DNA of 64,000 nt. Source: Lepraria neglecta (taxonomy: Eukaryota; Ascomycota; Lecanoromycetes; Lecanorales; Stereocaulaceae). The stretch covers positions 2,976,001-3,040,000 of the forward strand of contig CM065649.1 in the NCBI GenBank assembly GCA_033220425.1, given 5' to 3'. The first letter of the stretch is position 1. Each line of letters begins with the position of its first letter. The position numbers and the translations under genes are program-made. The notes below the pieces were generated by a model. It worked only from the letters and a program-made list of their open reading frames with translations. It had not been told where the DNA came from and did not search any database. Positions 49,991 to 59,145 of the stretch are shown piece by piece.

Positions 49991-51330
49991 TTACGCTCTA
50001 CGGAACTTTCTCTGCCACGTAAGCCAAGATACAGCTATAACGATCGTCAGTAGAAGTGAGATCGCCCAATATATCCAAATCTTTTCCGAAACCACCCAAG
50101 CCTCGGGATAAGATTCGCTCCCGGGAGAAAAGTTAAAAAACGTCATACTGAAGACTGCCTGTACTGTCGTGAGCTGCTTGAGAATCTAACGCACGGTGGG
50201 CTGAATCTCCCTACAGAGACAAAAGTTGCCGGCAGAAACGTCAGGGTCAGGACCGCGATTGTCTTCATTGCAGCACTGTCATTTTGTACGGCTTCACTAA
50301 TCCTGACCATAGTCTTGCTATCATATTGCGCGATCGTGTTGAAAGCCTGGCTCGAGTTAGTATAGACCGACCAGATCTCCTCTCCAACTAACCAAGTCAA
50401 TTTTATTGCGCAATCTTGCTTTATTGGCTTTGGACCGGGCCCTCAAGCTTCGCATCATCTGGATTTGAAAGTGGAGATATTACCTGGTGCGCCGGGATAT
50501 AATCGAATCGGCGGCAATGTACGACCGTCCCGCGTCCAAGAACCATTCGTACTGGCCGAGGATACCGGCCATGGTGTCTATTGCAATGTCAAGAGTTTCG
50601 GAGGAGTAGATCGTGTGCCGTGCAAACTCATGAAGCAATAGGAAATTAGGCCCCTGCTGCACAGCGCCCAGTCGGTTCTAGAAATAATCATTAATCCCTT
50701 TGCTCTTTTCAAACAGCTGCGTAGCTTTACCTATTCAGTCACTCTGACAATGTCTCGAAGGGACCAAACAGAATGATTAAACAGTTTGATGATCTTATCA
50801 ATAACCATTATATATAGTGAATAGATATCCGATAATTTGGGCGTCGTCGAGGGCGAGAGAAAAAGGGTTTGGAGACGGTCATATAGAGTCCGAGGGATGT
50901 CGAAGCAAAACATAACCTGTCCACCTGGTGATATCCACCTCGTAAAGAACCCCATCTCGTACCATTCATAACCGTGCTGATTGACGCCTCCACCGGCCGC
51001 GACCTGCTTTACCAAAAATTTGAACTATGTAGCTATAGCCGGCTGTAAGCAAGAGCCTGTGTGGATTGGACGATGGCTAGATCAATACTGTAGACTTTAA
51101 GCTTTCGTTCTTCATCGTGTATGTCTTGATAGCCCAAGAACCCATTGGACCGCTGGCAAGTATCAGTCCAGAAATGGTCTGGAATCATATATCGATTGGA
51201 CAGGTTTTGCCGAAAGGTATCAGATGATAAGAGTGCCTCCGAAGAGTCGAATCTGTTTCAGGCCACCAGGAGTTTATCGCCATGTACGAGAGTTGTATAA
51301 CTTACACGATACGGGGGTGGTGCTCATCGT
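49991..51330 (-). pseudogene. Fungal CorA-like transmembrane protein gene, carries in-frame stops
   Basis: Reverse-strand exons read as the widespread fungal family with a CorA-like C-terminus: SNGFLGYQDIHDEERKLK, FLVKQV..YEWYEMGFFTRW, VMFCFDIP, LHEFARHTIYSSETLDIAID, MMRSLRARSKANKARLRN, DSAAMKTIAVLTLTFLPATFVS, then FSMTFFNFSPG and a last hydrophobic helix (IYWAISLLLTIVIAVSW). Two membrane helices flank the FNF motif, the place of GMN in true CorA. Introns fit at 50347-50392 (with a TACTAAC branch) and 50159-50214, others less surely at about 50.68-50.73 kb and 51.02-51.09 kb. Stops fall after VRVTE, after SRRTR, and near 51250; each fits CAG/CAA/CGA turned to TAG/TAA/TGA. The 5' end is not fixed. 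Probably inactive. Confidence 0.65.
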
Positions 51331-52334
51331 ACCTACACGGTTCGTCAGTATACACTATAGATACCCTATCACGTTCTTTTCAACGGACCGGAGCAGCTCT
51401 TCTCTCGCCACCCTTCTGTAATACCAGATTTCTCCTACTGGAAGTATTCAGAGTCTGAACTCAAAAAGATAATTGACCTCGTACCTTGTTCGAGAATATC
51501 AACGGAATCCATCAGATACGGATCCTGGAAGTTGCGCAGTCACTGACTTATTTGCCGAGCAGGGTATGGAGGAAGCTCGCGGGATTCACGCGACGGCTGA
51601 GCCTCTAGCGTCCTTGAACCCCAGCGCGGCAAAAACGCCAGGGCGACCTGCGGGGCGCGTTACGTCCATGGAGCATAGCCTTCTACACCCTTTATCAGGC
51701 TGATGAGCTGTCGAGCTGTCTACCACATTTTGATTCAAAATCTGCTATGCGGTTCGAAAGGTCAAGTCGTGGCTTACAAGGTCAAAGATGACGGCCGCCC
51801 CATCTCGCCCTTCTCCCTATCAGGCTTCATGCTGCCAAACGACTTACCAGTATATGCAAGCCTGAGACGCTGCATAGTTGGACCACCACCTCATTATCAG
51901 CGCTGCACCTCACGAGGACATATTGAAAAACCTGACAAGTTGGGGAAGGACGATTCCAATAGGCCCGAACAGTCCTACGGGAGAGAAATTTCCTATGACT
52001 CAGACTTGATTGATTTGGACGTGTTTGGCCTTAGATAAATAGATAGCCAACCGAAGACCGGGACTTTGTGGTTGCTCATAGAGGCCCCTCTGGGGTCCTG
52101 AGGGGACTTCAAAGGACTTTGGAATTCAATAAAGCTTATGCGCCTTTCATGCCTACTGGCTCTACAGTTCTCGAAATCGAAAGCGCATCGAAAGCCTTTC
52201 CATCCCCGGGTTTCACCATTCCACTTCTTCTCCATGTAGGATAGCAGCTCCTTTAACCTGTATGATATGTCGCAAGGATAGCACAGGCCCAGGTCGAGAT
52301 TCTGCGCTACACTCATAGTACAAATTCCCCACAA
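51331..52334. other. Stretch without a confident gene
   Basis: A reverse-strand open frame (51993-52334, 113 codons: LKELLSYMEKKWNGETRGWK, RISFIEFQSP) could be the N-terminal exon of the CorA-like gene, whose relatives have about 200 residues before the conserved part, but no exon chain could be built through 51.4-51.99 kb. The plus-strand frame 51703-52038 has no recognisable domain. Confidence 0.35.
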
Positions 52335-52689
52335 TCACGCCTTTGCGTCTTTCTTCGACTTCTTAGCCTTTGTCGAGACCGAGGTGTTAGACCCTCCTGT
52401 AGGGCAGGAGAGAGGATTCGGTATGGTATTGAAGGAGAAAACGGGGGTCGCTTGAACCGGCTCAAATGCAGGGGAGCTTTTGGGAAGCTCCACATGGTCA
52501 GGTGGCGGGACTAACTCTAATGCTGAGGATATAATTATTGACTCGGGTAGTCCGGTATAAGCGTTTTCGACGGTTTCCTGAAGTGGCCTGTCAGTCTGCA
52601 ATGTTTGATCGACGGTCTGTGTAGCTTACTCGATACAGTTGCTCGTCGTCAGATAAAGCCTCGACGTCTTCGGGATCGTTACGCTTCAT
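52335..52689 (-). CDS. Small two-exon gene, unknown function
   Basis: Exon 1 (52689-52630) encodes MKRNDPEDVEALSDDEQLYR, exon 2 (52595-52335) begins TDRPLQETVE and ends in a lysine-rich tail (KAKKSKKDAKA). Between them 52629-52596 has GTAAGC at one end and TTGCAG at the other, and both exons are in the same phase, but 34 bp is short for a fungal intron. Total 107 residues, acidic start and basic end, serine/proline-rich middle, no domain recognised. It starts 60 bp after the stop of the dynamin-like gene on the same strand, so it could also be a detached tail of that transcript. Confidence 0.35.
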
Positions 52690-52748
52690 CGGTCTGTGGG
52701 AACCAATGAAGTGGGATTCAGATACTCCTGTTCGATCTGGGCGCGAGG

Positions 52749-54954
52749 TTAATAAACGTTGGATCTGGGGGAATGAATGGAAGGCGCACTCAAAAACTGG
52801 CGGTTCGCATGTACCCTGCAGATGTCCAATCCTGCTTGCAACACAACCATTTTCTGCTGTGTCTGCTCTCGGAGGGCCTGATTTTGGCGAGATTCGGCGG
52901 CTATCCCACGGACAAGCTCTTGATCCATCTGCAGAACGTGTGACGGCGAGAGTAGGTCACTGATGCCAGCAATGAGGCAGTATTCAATTGCATGGATTGC
53001 CACGTTATCGATGACTGACTTCATCGCAACCTGACCCATTGTAAGTCAGCTTTCCAGGTATCAGATGAAGCGTTCCTACCTTATAATAGGCTTCTATACA
53101 ATCGAGAATCTCTGAGCAAGCGTATCGGTCCATATCGCCTTCGGTCCTCGAAGTGAGTGCAGATAGGAGACTAGGCATTCTCGCCTGTTTTATACTGACG
53201 TTTTCCACAGTAGTATCCTCCTTGTGGCCAAGAAATCTTCTCAGCTTGCGAGCAATCTCGGCTTCGTAACGGGTTTCCCTCACTTTCTAGATTGTCTCGG
53301 TAAAGTAATGATTGTATGTGATAGGGTGGCCACTCTGATATGGCCTCAAAATCTCGTCAAGCTTTTGGTTCATATCCTTGAGCTTCCGATCCATAAGAGG
53401 ATCGATCACGTGGTCAAGGAGGGCTTCGGAGGTGGGTTCGTCGGCCAAGCGCGAGATCAGCAGATCCAGAAAGGATCTCGCGGCTTGCCAGACGTTTCTT
53501 AAGTGTTACCGGGCCAGCTGCTCCCAGGGCCTTGACTATTCACAGAAGAGGTCACCAACGATGAGGGGGTTGAACATTCCCGGCAACTCTCGACCTCTGG
53601 TGATACTCAGGAGCTCCCTGATCTCGTCGATGAAGTCTGCTCTTGATACCGTCTTCATACCCTCCGCTGTGTTAGAAGAGCGGATGTCTCCTTCCACGAT
53701 ACGGCGTTGCTGTCCTCGAAGCCGGATTGATTCGGCGAACTCCACATTCAGATTCTGAACGACAGCCCGAAGTCTTTTAGTGTAGCCGTCCGCTGAGCGG
53801 GGCTCGCCGAAGAAGCTATGCCCGTAGGAACCGTCAAGAGCGGCCTTGGAGATCGCTTGGAACTCCTGACTGATCTGCAATAGAAACAGTCGCTGTTGAT
53901 CAAAGCCAGCCCGATTGGGGCCGAGTCGAGCTAACGTCCCACGGCAGTCATTGGTTTTTTCTTCGATGTCTTCAATAAGTATCGGCAGCTCGGCCCGAAT
54001 CTGATCGAAGAGGATCTTGCTCAGCTTTTCTCATAATGCATGGATGCCAATAGTGTCCCTTAGGAGATCTTTCCAAGCTCCTTGGTTGAGGAATTGCCGC
54101 TCGGCATCGTCCCGAGCCTCCGTTGACAGCTGTCTGGTCTCATAGCTGCGATTCTTCAGGATGTGCCAGCCAAGTCGGAATGCGATATCCATATTGCGCG
54201 CCAGATTCACAAAAGCTAATTCGCTTTCGGACCCAACAGAAAGTGTATCCGGCTTTATGATAACTCCCATCGTCCGTCTGCCTTAGGGATCTACTTTTCT
54301 CGCCAAATTCAGCACGATCTGATTGGGGTAGTCGTTCTTCGCCGAAATCACGGCCAAGATAATGCTTCTCCGGTTGATCATATATTCGTACACCATGCTT
54401 TGCACAACCTGAATATCCGCAGCGGTCTGCAATTTATTCTCCGAGTGAATCAAGCCTGGCAAGTCGACAATGGTCAGATGCGGTTGATTAGGTCCAGAGA
54501 TTTCGAGACGGAGGACATCCGTGGAGAATGCGCTGGAGCTGTGGGTCACGCCCATGCACGATGTTGCATCCTCGACGAGCACCGGGAAGTTTTCCAGGTC
54601 AACCAAGTTATGCCGAAAAGCTAGGAGCTTCCTTTGCTCCTCTTCCGAACGTCCTGGGCCAGGGACGATGGCCACGGAGATAGTGATATTCGATGTATGT
54701 CGAAGGATGACTTCAGTGGCAAAACGAGTGCAAAGGTTGTCTTTGGTGGGGAATGGAATGCCCGAAATCGCGTCCAGCACGGAGCTTTTGCCAGACGATT
54801 GATCGCCGCATACGATCAACTGCGGAAGGTTAACATACTGACTGATCCCATGAGAACGCAGCTTGTCAATATCGTTCAGTAAAGCAAGCTTTTTGTCGGA
54901 GCCCAGTGTTTCGACTATGGTGGTGGTGGTGGTGGTGGTGGTGGGAGGCTCCAT
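52749..54954 (-). pseudogene. Dynamin-like GTPase gene, with several in-frame stops
   Basis: Complete in layout: GTPase domain with GDQSSGKS (residues 50-57), DNLCTRFATE (about 72-81), DLPG (164-167) and the TKPD box as KPDT just after a stop; middle/stalk region (ILKNRSYETRQ, RTRGRELPGMFNPLIVGDLF, PITYNHYFTETI); GED in the last exon (VAMKSVIDNVAIHAIEYCLI). An intron at 53031-53079 (GTAGGA..TCAG, phase 0) sits at the same place as in the right-hand paralogue. At least five in-frame stops: after ARKVDP, after GIHAL, after LFCE, after EQLAR and after FTETI. All fit Gln or Arg codons hit by C-to-T, as RIP does. It opens with a threonine run encoded by a GGT/ACC microsatellite. The paralogue at 55918 is intact and divergent. 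Relatives act in membrane remodelling, and some in fungal or animal defence (Mx-like). Confidence 0.85.
54921..54945. repeat. GGT triplet microsatellite
   Basis: Eight GGT triplets encoding the threonine run at residues 5-12 of the left dynamin-like protein on the reverse strand. Confidence 0.9.
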
Positions 54955-55917
54955 GATGAAGGCAGATGATAGAAAGCTGCGCGTTCATACGCAAAAGTCA
55001 GACTCTCTGGAAGAAAACAAAGGCGTAATCAGGCATTTGGTTCCTTGAAGAATGCCACCATCGCGCCTTCAGCTTCCCCTGTGAATGGATGGCTCATCCG
55101 TCGACTGATTCGTATGGAAGCAGAATTCTTGCTTCATTGGACGTAACCGAAGAGCCGAGGACACGGGCGGCTAAAGTCGATCCGCAAATGTTCCGCGGAT
55201 GCAAGATTCCGTGAGCCGAAGCGTATGCATGGTCGTACATCGAGTGAGGCTCCTTGCTTCTTCATCATATGTAGGATCTTACCTTTTTAGGGCACCGAGA
55301 CTGGAACCCTCGATAAGAGAACTATTGGCCTGATTATTCCTATGCACATTTCAGCGACTCATCTCCTGCATGAATGTTGTCGTTGACGACGGAAAAGAGT
55401 GGAGCCATTGCAGCGATCAGAAGAGAATCCCCTGCAACCAGAGTCTCCACATAGATCAGCTCGCCAGGCATAAGCAATCGGTGCCTGGTCGTTGTGCGCA
55501 TTATTTGTCGTCTTTAGTTCGTTGTTCGAATCGATCGAGGAATGCTATGGAGCCGTTAGGCCAGTCGGCAGGTTGTATACTATTTAGACTTTACCGAAGA
55601 AGTGGATAAAGATCGCTGTGGGTTGATAAGACTTCGCGACAGATTCAGCAACCTGTAGATGGCCAGAACCGGGGTGGTATCATGCATGATGATGCGTCGA
55701 ATGGATCTTCCCTGCTTCAGGCAAAGCTGCGTCAAGGCTGGTGCACCTTACCTGGGTGGATCCTCGCCCTTCGATTCATAGCCCAGGGTGTTTCCCTCGC
55801 TACTCAAGTATAACTCCTCGTCCCCACGATTCAACTTCTGTTCGTCGTTCGAATACACTTCCACCTATCTCCAATTACAGCAGCTATCGACAAACCGGCC
55901 CATCCTGAATTCTCGTC
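54955..55917. promoter_or_regulatory. Shared upstream region of the two dynamin-like genes
   Basis: The two dynamin-like genes diverge from here, 963 bp apart. No domain can be read; a plus-strand frame at 55370-55609 is unsupported. CT-rich sequence at 55770-55910 lies just before the right-hand ATG, as in many fungal promoters. It probably contains both promoters. Confidence 0.45.
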
Positions 55918-58323
55918 ATGTCTCTGTCCTGTTTCGACTCCGACGTATCGCGTCGAGATTCTTCGACAAGTTCTGGTATGTGCTTATCTCTATTTACTCA
56001 CTGGCGTCATGAGCGGTCTGCTGATGTCCGCGTACCCCCAGAGGACCTAGTAGATGCCGACAGCTTCATAGCACCCGAGAATGGCAATACGCCTCCACCG
56101 TTGGAGACGACATCATCTCTTGAAGGCCTTCAAAGCGTTAAGCAACGGAACGTACTCAACATCATCGATCAGCTCCGCAAGTGTGGCCTCGAGAGCACGC
56201 TGTCCCTGCCCCAGCTTGTTGTTTGCGGTGATCAATCGGCCGGCAAAAGCTCCGTTCTTGAAGCCCTCACGGAAGTCCCCTTTCCGAGAAAAGACAATCT
56301 CTGTACACGATTCGCCACAGAAATCATCTTACGTCGTGCAATAAGTGACGCCATCACGATCAAAGTCATTCCAGACGATGAGCGGCCCCAGGCAGAACGG
56401 GAGCAAATCGAAGCTTTCCAAGAATCCATCTCGGATTTCGAAGATCTTCCTTCCTTGATAGACAAAGCAACAACTCGTATGGGGATCGATCCAAAGCCTC
56501 TTTCCAAGTCTAGGGCATTTGCTAAAGATGTCCTCAGTATCGAAATCGAAGGCCCTTCCCGACCGCAGCTGACACTGGTCGATCTTCCGGGACTCATTCA
56601 GACAGAAACCCGAGGAGTGTCCGAAGAAGACGTCGAGCTTGTGATGAAGATCACAAACCACTATATCTCCCAGTCTCGTACGATTTGCCTAGCGGTGGTC
56701 TCGGCTGGCAACGACTATGCCAATCAAGGGATCCTGAAGAAGGTCCGGAACGTCGACCCGGAAGGAGATCGCACGCTGGGGATTATCACGAAACCTGACC
56801 GACTACCGTCCGGGTCTGGTAGCGAACAAGCATTCCTCGGTCTGGCACGGAATGAGGACATATTTTTCAAACTAGGCTGGCACGTCCTGAAGAACCGAAG
56901 CTATGAAGAAGGCTCGAGCTCCTTTGAACAACGCAACATGTCCGAAATCAGCTACTTCCGAAGGTCGAATTTCTCTACCCTGCCCAAAGAGTGCGTCGGG
57001 ATCACGTCTCTTCGAGACCGTCTGAGCCAGCTACTCTTCGACCACGTCAAGCAGGAGCTCCCGAAACTAGGAAAGGATCTCGAGGAAGCATTCACGGAGA
57101 CGCAACTGCACCTGGACGCGCTGGGTAACCGGAGAAAAACGCCACAGGAATGTAAAGCATTTTTGACTCAACTCAGCCTGGACTTGTATGAAGTTGGAAA
57201 AGCCGCGGTGAACGGGCACTACGAGGGAGAGTACTTTGCGCACGACTCGGATCACACGTTCTCGGTAGAATCACCCACTACCATACGCCGGCTGCGGGCT
57301 GTGATCCAGTACAAGAACTCTCAGTTCTCCAATCTTCTGCGCACGCGCGGCTGCAAATATCACATCGGCGAAGCGAAGGCTGAGGGAGAGGCAACGGACA
57401 AGGCTACGGTCCATAGTGAAGCTCCCATGGCCTCAGAGCCGGCACCACCGACGGATTGGTCCAAATCGACAGCAATGGACTGGGTCAGAGAAGTTCTGGT
57501 TCGGACTCGCGGTAAAGAGCTCCCCGGCAATTTCAATCCGCTGTTAATCGGTGAGCTCTTCTGGGAGCAATCTAGTAAATGGCAGCGGATGGCCGAGCAT
57601 CACGTCGAAGATGTTGCGGACGTCTGTACCCGATTTCTTGATGCTTTGCTTCGGGAGAAATGCCCCAAGGATGTACATACCCGCCTCTGGTCGTCTAAAA
57701 TTGAGGATGCTCTTACGGCGAGATTCGACGGCTCAACTCGAGAGATAGAAAAGATCATGGAAGACATCAAAAGCTATCCGATAACATACAATCACTATTA
57801 CACGGACACGATCAAGAAGAGGCGCAGGGAAAGAGAAGAAAAGTGTCTGGCCAATTGCATCGACAATGCCACTCAACACGTCTTACTTCCAGGATGTAGC
57901 TCGAAGCACACCAGTGCACAAGTCGATTCGGGAAAAGCAGCGCGGGAATACTCGGACGCGGTAGATCCGGACATAGAGAACCACACCTGTGAAGAAGCTC
58001 TTGACTGTCTCTATTCGATTTATAAGGTCAGCGAGGTCGTGCATTCACCTGGTCGATTGTCCTTTACTTACTTTGCTTAGCTCTCTGAAAAAACCTTCAT
58101 CGACAATGTTACTACGCAAGTCGTAGAGCGACACATTATGCGGGGCCTGGAGAAAATATTTTCTCCCATCGCAGTGAACGACTTATCCGACAGCGAGACA
58201 CAGGCGATCGCATCTGAGCCTCCGTCGGGGAGGAGGCAAAGGGATCTTCTTGAAAATAGAATTAAGAAACTGAAAGACGGACAGAGCATTCTTCGGGGGG
58301 TAGTTAGAACTTCTGCGCCATAG
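55918..58323 (+). CDS. Dynamin-like GTPase, intact, at least two exons
   Basis: Exon 1 55918-58026, intron 58027-58080 (GTCAGC..GCTTAG, 54 bp, phase 0), exon 2 58081-58323; about 780 residues. The frame happens to stay open through the intron and stops in its TAG, so a single-exon model would lose the GED. Motifs: P-loop GDQSAGKS 104-111, DNLCTRFATE 126-135, DLPG 222-225, TKPD 291-294; middle/stalk region with KNRSYEEG and RTRGKELPGNFNPLLIGELFW, SYPITYNHYYTDT; GED (FIDNVTTQVVERHIMRGLEKIF) in exon 2. No pleckstrin or transmembrane domain, so it resembles Mx-like fungal dynamins. A possible further intron at 55976-56041 (GTATGT..CCCAG, 66 bp) would remove 22 residues of the poorly conserved N-terminus. 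No RIP signs. Confidence 0.9.
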
Positions 58324-59145
58324 ATTTATTGCAGTCGCAGGCGATGGTTGATACTTACAGGGAAGGGTCGGGGACTGAGGAGCCCTTTCTAAAAAAGACT
58401 ACCATCCGCTTGGCGGCGACATATCGCGGTTGTGTGAAAGAGCGTGATGGACATTGGAGATTTCATAGCCTTTCCAATCCTCGTAGTATTGTTCATCGAA
58501 GAAATCTTTCAAGTTCGAATAACCCTACGTCCCTGGCCTCGAAATCCTGCCACGGACTCAAAGCTTTATGGATGCCCTGCGACTGATGTGCTGCCCTCTG
58601 AGATGATTGCACCCTTACGCTTATATCATCCTCCACCTTCTTCCTCCAACCCGACTCGAGCCAATCTCAGTAAACCGTACGCAGATGTGGTACGTAGCAG
58701 ACGTCCTGCACATAACACGCCCGGATATCCTCCTTCAGCGGCCGGGCGTTGAGGGCTTGAGAAGAGCCTCCTCTCCGTGGGTCAAACAGCCTTGTCCCGG
58801 TATCCTTGACGACTTTCCAAGTCTGCTTCGCCTGTAGATTGATTGGGGTATCCCTTTGAAGGGTCAGAGACGCCCAAGATACCAACCCCCTATGTTCGGA
58901 GAACACAAGAGTCACACTGTCGTCGAGGTTCTATTAGCAGAGCACTTTTATTCCGTATCTATTACTTACGATCTCGTCCTTCTTTGCTATAAAGAACTGT
59001 TGTACCCAGTGTCAAATTTTGGTGGGCGCCCTGGGTAGGGCCGTTTTGATACGATTGAAGTAAATGAAAGTAAATGTGACTATGATAGTATAAACACGCG
59101 ACGTAGAGAATACGTAGAAACAATGACTAGGACGATAGACGGCCC
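58324..59145. other. Intergenic, no supported gene
   Basis: Overlapping frames of 60-100 codons on both strands (for example 58444-58752) show no domain. It should hold the 3' ends of the dynamin-like gene and the FluG/DUF3435 gene, which converge. Confidence 0.5.

Noticed and set aside
56081-57748. Several 60-120-codon frames inside the intact dynamin-like gene
   Set aside because: Alternative-frame shadows of a long conserved coding region.
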